64,000 nucleotides of DNA, taken from positions 372,001 through 436,000 of the forward strand of contig CAVQZG010000001.1 in NCBI GenBank assembly GCA_963718305.1, read 5' to 3'. The position numbers and the translations under genes were made by a program. Below, one piece after another: positions 43,680 through 52,036 of this stretch. The notes beneath the pieces were generated by a model. The model saw only the letters and a list, made by a program, of their open reading frames with translations. It ran no database searches and was not told where the DNA came from. Within the stretch, counting starts at the first letter, position 1. Each line of letters begins with the position of its first letter. This DNA comes from RYN-230 sp963718305. Lineage in GTDB: Bacteria; Actinomycetota; Actinomycetes; Streptosporangiales; Streptosporangiaceae.

Positions 43680-44783
43680 ATGGCTCCGACAATCGAGGAG
43701 ATCAGGGCCGTTCCCAAGGTGCTGCTGCACGACCACCTGGATGGCGGCCTGCGGGCCGCCACGGTGGTGGACCTGGCCCGTGAGATCGGTTATGACCGGC
43801 TGCCGTCGCAGGACGTGGCGGAGGTCGAGCAGTGGCTGCGCCGCGGGGCGAACCGCGGCCACCTGAAGTACTACCTGGATGCGTTCCAGCACACGGTCGC
43901 GGTCATGCAGACCCGCGAGGCCCTGATCCGGGTCGCGGCCGAGTGCGCGGAGGATCTCGCCGCCGACGGGGTGGTGTACGCGGAGGTGCGGTTCGCCCCC
44001 GAGCTCCACGTGGCCGGCGGACTCACCCTGGAGCAGGTGGTCAGCGCGGTCCTGGAAGGCTTCCGCCGCGGCAGCGCCGGGCGGGGCATCACCGTGTACG
44101 CGCTGCTCACCGCGATGCGCACCGCGGCCCGCTCGCTGGAGATCGCCGAGGTCGCGGTGCGGCACCGGGACGAGGGCGTGGTCGGTTTCGACATCGCCGG
44201 CGCCGAGGCGGGCAGCCCGCCCACCCGGCACCTGGACGCGTTCCAGTACGTGGCCCGGGAGAACTTCCACATCACCATCCACGCCGGGGAGGGCTTCGGG
44301 CTGCCGTCCATCTGGGAGGCGCTGCAATGGTGCGGGGCCGAGCGCCTCGGCCACGGCGTGCGGATCGTGGACGACATCCGGATCGGCGCGGACGGTCACG
44401 CCACGCTGGGCCGGCTGGCCAGCTACGTCCGGGACCGCCGGATCCCGCTGGAGATGGCCCCCTCCTCGAACGTGCAGACCGGCGCGGCCCCGTCCATCGA
44501 GGCGCACCCGATCGGGCTGCTGCGCCAGCTGTCCTTCCGGGTCACGGTGAACACCGACAACCGGCTGATGAGCGGGGTCAGCGTGTCCTCGGAGTTCGAG
44601 CGGCTGGTGGAGGCGTTCGGCTACGGCTGGTCGGACATCGAATGGCTCACGATCAACGCGATGAAGAGCGCGTTCGCGCATTTCGACGAGCGGTTGCGGA
44701 TCATCGACACCGTGATCAAGCCAGGATTTGCCACCGCCCGCGCCGCGAGTAATGCTGTGGTCCGGATACCGGGGCGGCCGTGA
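43680..44783 (+). CDS. add: Adenosine deaminase
   Basis: It deaminates adenosine and deoxyadenosine to inosine forms, 367 residues. Zinc ligands and catalytic residues: HDHLDGG near the N-terminus, HAGEGFGLPSIWEA, ERLGHGVRI and NTDNRLMSG. The sequence closely follows the actinobacterial ADA type (VVYAEVRFAPELH, VVGFDIAGAEAGSPPTRHLDAF). In-frame starts at 43665, 43671 and 43680 are possible; I use the last since GGGGGG precedes it. It ends upstream of deoC. Confidence 0.95.
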   Translation: MAPTIEEIRAVPKVLLHDHLDGGLRAATVVDLAREIGYDRLPSQDVAEVEQWLRRGANRGHLKYYLDAFQHTVAVMQTREALIRVAAECAEDLAADGVVYAEVRFAPELHVAGGLTLEQVVSAVLEGFRRGSAGRGITVYALLTAMRTAARSLEIAEVAVRHRDEGVVGFDIAGAEAGSPPTRHLDAFQYVARENFHITIHAGEGFGLPSIWEALQWCGAERLGHGVRIVDDIRIGADGHATLGRLASYVRDRRIPLEMAPSSNVQTGAAPSIEAHPIGLLRQLSFRVTVNTDNRLMSGVSVSSEFERLVEAFGYGWSDIEWLTINAMKSAFAHFDERLRIIDTVIKPGFATARAASNAVVRIPGRP

Positions 44784-44826
44784 GCGCGGTTCACCGGTGA
44801 GCCACCCGACCAGCAGGAGCGTGGGG

Positions 44827-45834
44827 ATGCAGCGCGATACGGCGGTGGCCGGCCAGGCCGGGGTGGCGTCCGCCGCGCCGGGCGGGGCGGACCTGCTCAG
44901 CCTCAACCCCGCCGAGGTGGCTACCTCGGACGCCGCGCTCCGCCAGTTGCTGCACGGACTGCCCGGCGTGGACCAGGTGGGCGCGGCGCAGCGCGCCGCC
45001 ACCCTGGCCACCCGGTCCATCAAGCGGGACGCCAAGCTGTGGGCGCTGGACGCCGCGGTCGCGATGGTCGACCTGACCACGCTGGAGGGGGCGGACACCC
45101 CGGGCAAGGTCCGGGGGCTGTGCGCCAAGGCCCGCCAGCCCGACCCGGCCGACCACGCGGTGCCGCCCGTCGCCGCCGTGTGCGTGTACCCCGACCTGGT
45201 CACGGTGGCCCGCGGCGCGCTGGCCGGCAGCGGCGTGAAGGTCGCCTCGGTGGCCACCGCGTTCCCGTCGGGCCGCGCCTCGCTGGCGGTCAAGCTGGCC
45301 GATGTGGCCGACGCGGTCGCGGCGGGCGCCGACGAGGTCGACATGGTCATCGACCGGGGGGCGTTCCTGGCCGGCCGGTACGGGCAGGTCGCCGAGGAGA
45401 TCCGGGCGGTCCGCGACGCCTGCGGCCCGGCTCACCTCAAGGTCATCCTGGAGACCGGGGAGCTGGCCACCCTGGATAACGTGGCCCGGGCCTCCTGGCT
45501 GGCCATGCTGTCCGGGGCGGATTTCATCAAGACCTCGACCGGCAAGGTGTCACCGGCCGCGACCCCGCCGGTCACCCTGGTCATGCTGGGCGCCGTGGCC
45601 GACTTCGCGGCGGCCACCGGGCGCCGGGTCGGGGTCAAGGTGGCCGGCGGGGTGCGCACCGCCAAGGACGCGGTCCGCTACCTGGTCCTGGTCAACGAGA
45701 CCGCCGGGCCGGACTGGCTCACCCCGGCGCTGTTCCGGATCGGGGCCTCCAGCCTGCTCAACGACCTGCTCATGCAGCGCCGCAAGCAGCTCACCGGCGT
45801 CTACCCCAGCCCCGACTACTTCTCCCTCGACTGA
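44827..45834 (+). CDS. deoC: Deoxyribose-phosphate aldolase
   Basis: It cleaves 2-deoxyribose 5-phosphate to glyceraldehyde 3-phosphate and acetaldehyde, 335 residues. The Schiff-base lysine is in ADFIKTSTGKVSP, and the second catalytic lysine in GVKVAGGVRTAKDAVRYL. DEVDMVIDRGAFLAGRY is the usual DxD motif region. The ATG at 44827 is used because AGGAG lies 7 bases before it; a GTG at 44797 is an alternative. The N-terminal extension of about 50 residues is longer than in E. coli. It completes the pathway from nucleoside to central metabolism. Confidence 0.93.
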   Translation: MQRDTAVAGQAGVASAAPGGADLLSLNPAEVATSDAALRQLLHGLPGVDQVGAAQRAATLATRSIKRDAKLWALDAAVAMVDLTTLEGADTPGKVRGLCAKARQPDPADHAVPPVAAVCVYPDLVTVARGALAGSGVKVASVATAFPSGRASLAVKLADVADAVAAGADEVDMVIDRGAFLAGRYGQVAEEIRAVRDACGPAHLKVILETGELATLDNVARASWLAMLSGADFIKTSTGKVSPAATPPVTLVMLGAVADFAAATGRRVGVKVAGGVRTAKDAVRYLVLVNETAGPDWLTPALFRIGASSLLNDLLMQRRKQLTGVYPSPDYFSLD

Positions 45835-45842
45835 CCCCCGGG

Positions 45843-46151
45843 TCAGGCGCGGATCACGCGGCGGATGATCGCAAAGAGGATCGCAGCGGCCACCGCGGCC
45901 TTGAGCCAGCCTGAGGCGACGAGGCTGGGCCCTGCTGCCTGCGCCTTCACCTCCACCCGGATGCTCGCCGGATCTGCGCCGGTCATGAGCGCGACGAGGT
46001 CGGCCACAGTGGCGGGCACGTCGTCCAGGCGCCGGGCCTGGGTTACCTCGTCCAGTTCGGGCACCGTGATTTCCCACCACTTGCCGGCTCGCTGGCACAC
46101 CGCTGTATAGGTCACCGGGGCGCTGGTGCTGGCCGCAGTCACTGGAGCCAT
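45843..46151 (-). CDS. HicB-like antitoxin with hydrophobic C-terminus
   Basis: This is a 102-residue protein. The N-terminal half matches the HicB partial RNase-H-like fold of actinobacterial antitoxins: TYTAVCQRAGKWWEITVPELDEVTQARRLDDV. The usual DNA-binding C-terminus (helix-turn-helix or ribbon-helix-helix) is missing. Instead it ends with GWLKAAVAAAILFAIIRRVIRA, a likely short membrane segment with a positive tail. Its ATG overlaps the 3' end of the HicA-like gene by 13 bases. It might neutralise the toxin at the membrane, or be a decayed antitoxin. Confidence 0.72.
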   Translation of the reverse strand: MAPVTAASTSAPVTYTAVCQRAGKWWEITVPELDEVTQARRLDDVPATVADLVALMTGADPASIRVEVKAQAAGPSLVASGWLKAAVAAAILFAIIRRVIRA

Positions 46152-46336
46152 CCTTCCGGCAGGCAGGCCATATGCCGTTCGATCTTGCGGACCACACCTG
46201 CGGTTATCTCACCGTGACGTGGTACCGCGGTCGAATGCTTCCCGCAGGGACACCGCCACTTTTCATGGATACCCCGCTCGCTCTCTTTGTAGCAACCATG
46301 CGTGGATAAGGCCTTGATTAACAGCCTTTTGGCCAT
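46139..46336 (-). CDS. HicA-like mRNA interferase toxin
   Basis: This is a small basic protein of 65 residues resembling actinobacterial HicA toxins: KALSTHGCYKESERGIHEKWRCPCGKHSTAVPRHGEITAGVVRKI, ending CLPEGWLQ. The His in GIHEKW corresponds to the catalytic His of HicA. The ATG at 46336 is chosen for family length; an in-frame ATG at 46378 would add 14 residues. It overlaps the HicB-like gene by 13 bases. Base composition is clearly less GC-rich than the neighbours, which suggests acquisition by transfer. Confidence 0.75.
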   Translation of the reverse strand: MAKRLLIKALSTHGCYKESERGIHEKWRCPCGKHSTAVPRHGEITAGVVRKIERHMACLPEGWLQ

Positions 46337-46382
46337 CGACTTCACGTCGAACACTGTCCCACCGCACTCCGACAACATGCGG

Positions 46383-48356
46383 TCAGCTGCCGTCGGGGTA
46401 GCCGCCGCGGTGGGTCACCATGGGGTAGTGGGGAAGGGTCCCGGCGGGGTCGGCGATCATGGCTTCAGTCAGCCGCTGGTACGGCGGGTGCGCCCGCCAG
46501 CCGTCGGGGTACGGCACCAGCCCGCCCGCGATGAGCGGGTGCTCCTGCCCGTCCGGCTGGGCGTACAGGGCCCGCAGCGCCGCGGCCAGCCCGCCGATCA
46601 CGCCGTCCCCGGACCGGGCCCGCCAGCCGTCGCCGATCTGGTCCGCCCGCCGGTGGTAGTCGTCCTGGGCCTGCTCACCGCGGGGCGTGAGCCGGAGGTG
46701 CCGCCCGCGGCCGCCCGCCGGGTCCGGCTCGTTCACTACATAACCGTGCCGTTCCAGCCAGCCCGCGGACACGCTGACCGCTTCTTTCGAGATCCCGGCC
46801 CGGCGCGGCACGTCCCGCAGCGCGAGCCCGCCCGCGCTGAGTACCCGCAGCACGTTGGCGCTGACCGGGAGGGGCACGGCGGACCCGGGCTCGAACTCGG
46901 CCCGGAAGCTCATCAGCGCGCGGGCCATCAGGGTGGGCAGATCCGTGCTGGCCACGCGGTGCTCCAGCGACACGGCCGGCCGTTCGCGGCCCGGCCCGGG
47001 CGGGTGCACGCCGGAGACCGGCAGGAACGGCGGCCACCCGCCGCCGGACGGATCGGTGATGGCGCGCAGCGCCCCCGAGAGCCCGTCGACCACGTCCGCG
47101 CCGAACCGCTCCCGCCAACGCTCCCCGATCACACCGGCCAGCGGCGCCCAGATCTGCTGGGCCCGGCGGCCCCACCGGGTGGGCCGGACCACGTGGTCCC
47201 TGCGGGGCGGCGCCGGCCGGCGGTCCGCCGGATCGGGCCCGACCGCGACGTACCCCCAGCGCTCCAGGCCCGCCAGGTTGGTCAGCGGGACCAGGTCGGC
47301 CACCTCGCGCAGCGGTACCCCGTCTGCGGGCAGGAACCGGATGAAGTCCGCCCACATGGCCAGCGACACCAGCCACGGCCCGCGGCCGGAATGAGCCGCC
47401 GGGCCCCAGGTCGTCCGGTGCGGGAGCTGATGCTCGGATTCGTTGTCGAACTCGATCGTGAACGCGACGAGGGCCTGGGACAGCAGGGCTGAGAACTGAA
47501 GATCCGCAACGAGGACCGTCTCCCGCTGGGCCCGCCGCCCCGGCGTGCGGGGCCGCGGGGCTGATGCTGCCCGTGGCCGCCGCCGCGCCGGTGCCGCGCC
47601 GGACGGCTCGTCGGGGCGTTCTCCCGGCGGCTCGTCGGGGCGTGCTCCGGGCGGCTCGCGTCGCTGGTCCAGGGTGGCCCGGATCAGCAACGCCTTCGGC
47701 CGGACCTCGTCCTCCTGGCCGGCCTGGTCAGGCTGTGCCCGTTCAGCCCGTGCCCGGTCAGGCTGTGCTCGTTCAGGCAGGGGCCGGCCGTGCGCGCGGA
47801 GCACCTCACGCGGGCCGGTGATCTCCGCGGCCCAGCCCCGGGCGCCCAGCCAGCCAGCCGGGTCGTCTGGGGCCTGGGACTGCCGCAACGTTTTCAGCCG
47901 GGTGCCGTCGAACGAGCCGGCCTCCCGGGTCGTCATGGTCAGCCCCAGCCAGCTGCCCGGGGCCGAGAGCCCGGTGATCGTGTCCAGCAGCCGGTCCACG
48001 TCCGCCGGGGCCAGGTAGACGAGCAGGCCCTCGGCGATCCACGCGGTCGGCCGGGCCGGGTCCAGGCCTGCGGCGCGCAGCGCGGCGGGCCAGTCGTCGC
48101 GCAGGTCGCAGGGCACCACGAGGCGCTCGCAGCCGGGCGCGGCATCCTCGGCGGTGAGCACCTGGTCCTTGGGGCCGAGCACGTCCGGGGTGTCCACCTC
48201 GAAGCAGCGGATGCCCGGCGGCCAGGGCAGCCGGAAGGCCCGGGCGTCGAACCCCGCACCGAGCAGCACGACCTGACGGCAGCCCTGCTGGCCGGCCTCG
48301 GCCAGCAGGTCGTCCAGGAACACGGTGCGGGCCACTACCCAGACCCGGAGCGCCAC
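46383..48356 (-). CDS. SAM-dependent methyltransferase (TIGR00027 type) fused to two winged-helix domains
   Basis: This is an open frame of 657 residues. Residues 1-220 are the body of an actinobacterial TIGR00027/LCMT-like methyltransferase (VVLLGAGFDARAFRLPWP, CFEVDTPDVL, WIAEGLLVYL). A Pro/Arg/Glu-rich linker (about 225-275) leads to two MarR-like winged-helix domains: LSQALVAFTIEFDNESEHQL and, later, MARALMSFRAEFEPG with ISKEAVSVSAGWLERHGYV. The methyltransferase N-terminus (GVGGTGLTVAAVRAEETARP) lies in the preceding gene, in another frame, so a single base lost near 48370 probably splits one gene. No start for a separate winged-helix protein is visible. Confidence 0.78.
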   Translation of the reverse strand: MALRVWVVARTVFLDDLLAEAGQQGCRQVVLLGAGFDARAFRLPWPPGIRCFEVDTPDVLGPKDQVLTAEDAAPGCERLVVPCDLRDDWPAALRAAGLDPARPTAWIAEGLLVYLAPADVDRLLDTITGLSAPGSWLGLTMTTREAGSFDGTRLKTLRQSQAPDDPAGWLGARGWAAEITGPREVLRAHGRPLPERAQPDRARAERAQPDQAGQEDEVRPKALLIRATLDQRREPPGARPDEPPGERPDEPSGAAPARRRPRAASAPRPRTPGRRAQRETVLVADLQFSALLSQALVAFTIEFDNESEHQLPHRTTWGPAAHSGRGPWLVSLAMWADFIRFLPADGVPLREVADLVPLTNLAGLERWGYVAVGPDPADRRPAPPRRDHVVRPTRWGRRAQQIWAPLAGVIGERWRERFGADVVDGLSGALRAITDPSGGGWPPFLPVSGVHPPGPGRERPAVSLEHRVASTDLPTLMARALMSFRAEFEPGSAVPLPVSANVLRVLSAGGLALRDVPRRAGISKEAVSVSAGWLERHGYVVNEPDPAGGRGRHLRLTPRGEQAQDDYHRRADQIGDGWRARSGDGVIGGLAAALRALYAQPDGQEHPLIAGGLVPYPDGWRAHPPYQRLTEAMIADPAGTLPHYPMVTHRGGYPDGS

Positions 48357-49522
48357 CCCCGCCGGCCTCCGGGACCAGCGCCCGGCTCCAGTCCTCCGGC
48401 CGCGGCGAACGCCGCGGCCATCGGGTCGGCGAAGAGGCGGTCCGGCCGGGCGGTCTCCTCAGCCCGCACGGCCGCGACGGTCAGCCCGGTGCCGCCGACG
48501 CCCTCCAGCGAGACCGGGCCGCGCGGCGGGGGCGCCGGGGTCCCGCCCGCGGCCGGGGCCGCCCGGAAAGCCTGGGCGGCGTGGGCCGCGAAACGTTCCG
48601 CGAGCTCGCGGTCGGCGGCCAGCTCCGCGACGGTCTCGGCCAGGCTTTTCCGGCCGGCCAGGACCATCCAGCAGGCCAGGATCAGCGGGCGGGCCCAGAT
48701 CGCGCCAGCCAGCCGCCCGATCTCGTCGTCTCGCGGCGTGAGGTGCTCGCGGTAACCGGCCACCACCGCGTCCAGCCGGGACGGCCCGTGGCAGCCGGCC
48801 GCCCAGAGCAGGAAGGCCAGCGGGTACAGCCGCGGGCCGCGGCCGGCTCCGGTCCAGTCCACCAGGATCAGGCCGTCGTCCGGGGTGAGGATCGCGTTTG
48901 CTGGCCCGAAGTCGGGGTGGATCAGCGCCTGCGGCAGGTCCGCGCAGTCGTCCGCGCGGTCCAGTTCGGCCAGCAGCGCCGTCAGCAGCGGCCGCTGGTC
49001 CGCGGGCAGGTCCGCAGCCGACGCCTCCAGCCGGGACCGGGCCGCCGCGATCTCCGCGGCCGGGGAACCCTGATGGATCAGGTGATGCCAGCCGCCGCCG
49101 TCCCGGGCATGGTCGGCGGGCAGCAGGTGCAGCCGGCCGAGCAGGCCACCCAGCCGGCCGAAGGTTCGCCGGCTGCCGTCCGCCCGGGTGCCCGGCACGT
49201 ACCGGGTGACCAGGACGCCCTGTCCCTCATGCACCGAGACCGGCTCCTGCGCCGCGCACCGCTCGGCGGGGAACTCCTGCTGCTCGAGGCGCCGGAGCAG
49301 GGCCGCGTCACCCTCTGCGGCCGCCAGTGGCCGGTCCGCGGCGAAGACCCGGGCCACCCAGTCCGGGCCATCCCGGCGGTCAACGCGGTACACGCCGAGA
49401 TCGAGCTCGGTCAGCCGGGCCACCTGTATCCCGTACCGCGCTTCCAGATGGGCGGGCAACGTATCTTGCCCTGACCTGGGCGGGATCATCCGGCTGGGGA
49501 ACGGCTCGGCCACGAGGGCCAC
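48335..49522 (-). CDS. Aminoglycoside-phosphotransferase-fold kinase fused to the N-terminus of a methyltransferase
   Basis: Residues 1-310 look like an APH-type small-molecule kinase. The catalytic loop is ALIHPDFGPANAIL and the metal-binding part LILVDWTGAGRGPRLYPLAF. From about residue 340 the protein reads SLEGVGGTGLTVAAVRAEETARPDRLFADPMA, which is the N-terminal segment of TIGR00027 methyltransferases, then leaves frame at a G-run near 48370. With one base restored it would join the following frame as a phosphotransferase-methyltransferase-winged-helix polypeptide of about 1,040 residues. The substrate is unknown. The start is uncertain (GTG 49522; ATG 49489 possible). Confidence 0.72.
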   Translation of the reverse strand: MALVAEPFPSRMIPPRSGQDTLPAHLEARYGIQVARLTELDLGVYRVDRRDGPDWVARVFAADRPLAAAEGDAALLRRLEQQEFPAERCAAQEPVSVHEGQGVLVTRYVPGTRADGSRRTFGRLGGLLGRLHLLPADHARDGGGWHHLIHQGSPAAEIAAARSRLEASAADLPADQRPLLTALLAELDRADDCADLPQALIHPDFGPANAILTPDDGLILVDWTGAGRGPRLYPLAFLLWAAGCHGPSRLDAVVAGYREHLTPRDDEIGRLAGAIWARPLILACWMVLAGRKSLAETVAELAADRELAERFAAHAAQAFRAAPAAGGTPAPPPRGPVSLEGVGGTGLTVAAVRAEETARPDRLFADPMAAAFAAAGGLEPGAGPGGRRGWRSGSG

Positions 49523-49552
49523 TGTAGAGGAGGCCGGCGTTACGACTCGCGG

Positions 49553-50041
49553 GTGGACAGCGTGGTTCCGGGAGACGCCGCCGACCCGGGAGCCATCGTC
49601 GTCTCCGAAAGCCGGTCACAGATCGGGATCCTGTTCGGCTTCCTGTCGCTGGCCTTCGCCGTGGCGCTGGCCAGGGGGGTGACCGGCGCGCAGAGCACGC
49701 CGGGGCGGGCCGCCGTCGCGGTCATCTTCGGCATCCTCGTGCTCGTCTGCGTACGGGCCTGGATCATGATGGCCCGGCGTCCCGCGCGCCTGGAGGTGGC
49801 CGGGGACGTGATCAGGTACGTGCCCCGCAATGGCCAGGTGTCTACCCTGTCGCGCCAGCAGGGAGATGAGCTCCGGTTCGTGCAGCGGCGGCGCGGCCCC
49901 CGGATCTGGACCATCGAGCTGACCATCGCGGGCTCAGGCACCGGCATCGTCCTGGGCTTCTTCTCCCGGAACGCGGTGCGGCAGGCCTGCCTGGCCCGCG
50001 GCTGGCGCTTCGACGGCCAGATCGGCCGCGGCCGGGCCTAG
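49553..50041 (+). CDS. Hypothetical membrane protein, 162 residues
   Basis: Two hydrophobic segments (IGILFGFLSLAFAVALARGV and AAVAVIFGILVLVCVRAWIMM) precede a cytoplasmic beta-rich domain (RLEVAGDVIRYVPRNGQVST). This arrangement resembles small actinobacterial membrane proteins with a PH-like domain, but no firm family is recognised. It starts at GTG 49553 without a good ribosome site. It is divergent from the APH-type gene. Confidence 0.65.
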   Translation: MDSVVPGDAADPGAIVVSESRSQIGILFGFLSLAFAVALARGVTGAQSTPGRAAVAVIFGILVLVCVRAWIMMARRPARLEVAGDVIRYVPRNGQVSTLSRQQGDELRFVQRRRGPRIWTIELTIAGSGTGIVLGFFSRNAVRQACLARGWRFDGQIGRGRA

Positions 50042-50056
50042 CGGCCCCCGCCCGGG

Positions 50057-50857
50057 TCACCCGCCGAGCAGTTCGACGACGTCCAGGGAGCTCAGCGAGG
50101 GCCGCCAGTCTCCCTTGCCGAGGGCCCGCGCGATCTCCACCTCGATGGCCGGCCGCACCAGCCGCGCGGCCTCGAGGCGGCCTGGTGCGGCCTCCCGCCG
50201 GACCTCGATCGTCACTGAGGAACCGAACCGGACGTCATGGTCGTAGAAGCCGGCCGTCAGCCGGAACCGCCGGGCCGGCCCGGCGGCTTCGGGCGGCTTC
50301 GGCGAGCCTGTCCGCTCGGCGTACTCGCCGGGGGTCTCCTGGCGGCTGGTGAACGTGTAGCCGAGGAAGTCATCGAGCGTCTGGACGTGGCCGGAAGACA
50401 GTTGCCAGGGCTGAGGTCCTGCTCCGTGCAGCACCAGGTCCAGCAGCCCGGTGAACACCGTCTCCTCGGCGGCGGCGGGGCCGGCCGCGGCGGGGCCGGC
50501 GAACTGGCGGTGCCCGGTGAACTGGAAGCTGACCCGCAGCCGGGGCGGGTCCGCGTCGGCCTCCAGAGCCCAGATCCCGATCTGGGTCACGGCCGGGCCG
50601 GGGGCCACCTGCCAGTTCTTCCGGACCGGATGCAGCAGCCAGTGCGCGGCCTCCGGCTGGGCCATCGCCGTCAGGGCCGTGTCGTCACCGTCAACGGCCA
50701 GTACCCAGGCGGCGACGGCCAGCCGCGCCGCCTGGGTAACATGCCCGGCGTCGAGCCGGTCATCGCGGCTTCCGGCGGTCCGCATCGTCTCGGCCACCGC
50801 CGCGCTCACGTCCAGGCTGGCCCTCTCGACCACCCCGCCGTTCTCACCCTCGCTCAT
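50057..50857 (-). CDS. Hypothetical protein, 266 residues
   Basis: This is a soluble protein with no signal peptide. The middle part (AAHWLLHPVRKNWQVAPGPA, LRVSFQFTGHRQF) and a C-terminal region (RFRLTAGFYDHDVRFGSSVTIEVRRE) appear structured; Ala/Pro stretches lie between. I recognise no family. ATG 50857 is used; a GTG at 50875 would add six residues. It converges on the small membrane protein gene. Confidence 0.6.
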   Translation of the reverse strand: MSEGENGGVVERASLDVSAAVAETMRTAGSRDDRLDAGHVTQAARLAVAAWVLAVDGDDTALTAMAQPEAAHWLLHPVRKNWQVAPGPAVTQIGIWALEADADPPRLRVSFQFTGHRQFAGPAAAGPAAAEETVFTGLLDLVLHGAGPQPWQLSSGHVQTLDDFLGYTFTSRQETPGEYAERTGSPKPPEAAGPARRFRLTAGFYDHDVRFGSSVTIEVRREAAPGRLEAARLVRPAIEVEIARALGKGDWRPSLSSLDVVELLGG

Positions 50858-50956
50858 CGAGCTCACGGGGCTCACCGTAGCCGCGTGGGTGCCACATTCA
50901 GGCTGCTATGGCGACACGATTGCCACACCGGCGCGGGCGCGGGTAGGAAGACAGGC

Positions 50957-52003
50957 ATGAGCGCGGCAACGGATGGCTACATCGACCTTCGCTCGGACAC
51001 CGTGACCAGGCCCACGCCGGAGATGCGCCGGGCCATGGCCGATGCCGAGGTCGGCGACGACTGGTATGGCGACGACCCGACCGTCAACCGACTGCAGGAG
51101 GCCGCGGCCGGGCTGACCGGCCACGAGGCTGCGCTGTACCTGCCCACCGGCACCCTCTGCAACCAGATCGCGCTGCACGCCTACGTCCGGTCCGGCGGAT
51201 TCGTGGCCTGCGAGGCCACCGCCCACGTGGGCGGGACCGAGTCGGCGTCGGCCGCGGCGCTGTCCGGGATCGCCTTCCGCCTGATCCCCGCGCCGCGCGG
51301 GCTGCTGTCCGCGGAACAGGTCGCGGCGGCTCTGGAGCCCGATCCCTACGACGTTGACCAGGTCGGCCTGGTCGCGGTTGAGAACACCCACCAGCGGGGC
51401 GGCGGGTCGGTCCTGCCGGTCGCGGACCTGGCCGCCATCGCCAAGATCTGCGCCAGCCGGGATACCCCGCTCTACCTGGATGGCGCCCGCATCTTCAACG
51501 CGGCCGTGGTGGCCGGGACGACCGTGGCCGAGTACGCCCGGCACGTGGACGCGCTGATGTTCTGCCTGTCCAAGGGGCTGGGCGCACCGATCGGGTCGTT
51601 GCTGGCCGGGAACCCTGAGTTCATCCGGGAAGCACGCCGGCTGAAAGTCCTGTTCGGCGGGGCCTGGCGGCAGGCCGGGATCATGGCCGCGGCCGGCCTG
51701 ATCGCGCTCCGGGACGGCCCCGGCCGGCTGGCCGAGGATCACGCGAACGCCCGGCGGCTAGCCGAGGGCGTGGCCGAGATCGTGCCGGGAGGCGTGGACC
51801 CGGCCAGCGTCCAGACCAACATGGTGTTCGTGGACGTGACCGGGACGGGCTGGCCGGCGCTGGAGTGGATGCGACGGCTGGGCGCGGCCGGGCTGCGGGT
51901 CACGATGGTGGCGGGGCGGGTGCGGATGCTCACCCACGCCGACGTGACCGCACGGGACATCGAGACGGCGCTGGGCGCCTGGCGCCGCGCCGCCATCACC
52001 TGA
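50957..52003 (+). CDS. Low-specificity L-threonine aldolase
   Basis: This PLP enzyme cleaves L-threonine or allo-threonine to glycine and acetaldehyde, 348 residues. It starts IDLRSDTVTRPTPEMRRAMA, has the LPTGTLCNQIA region, DGARIFNAAV and the PLP-lysine in FCLSKGLGAPIGS. I use the ATG at 50957; the open frame upstream shadows the minus-strand gene. A GTAGGAAG site precedes it. No operon partner except the metallophosphoesterase 33 bases downstream. Confidence 0.93.
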   Translation: MSAATDGYIDLRSDTVTRPTPEMRRAMADAEVGDDWYGDDPTVNRLQEAAAGLTGHEAALYLPTGTLCNQIALHAYVRSGGFVACEATAHVGGTESASAAALSGIAFRLIPAPRGLLSAEQVAAALEPDPYDVDQVGLVAVENTHQRGGGSVLPVADLAAIAKICASRDTPLYLDGARIFNAAVVAGTTVAEYARHVDALMFCLSKGLGAPIGSLLAGNPEFIREARRLKVLFGGAWRQAGIMAAAGLIALRDGPGRLAEDHANARRLAEGVAEIVPGGVDPASVQTNMVFVDVTGTGWPALEWMRRLGAAGLRVTMVAGRVRMLTHADVTARDIETALGAWRRAAIT

Positions 52004-52036
52004 AGCTCCAGCCGCCGGAAAGAGGGAAGCGTTCTC

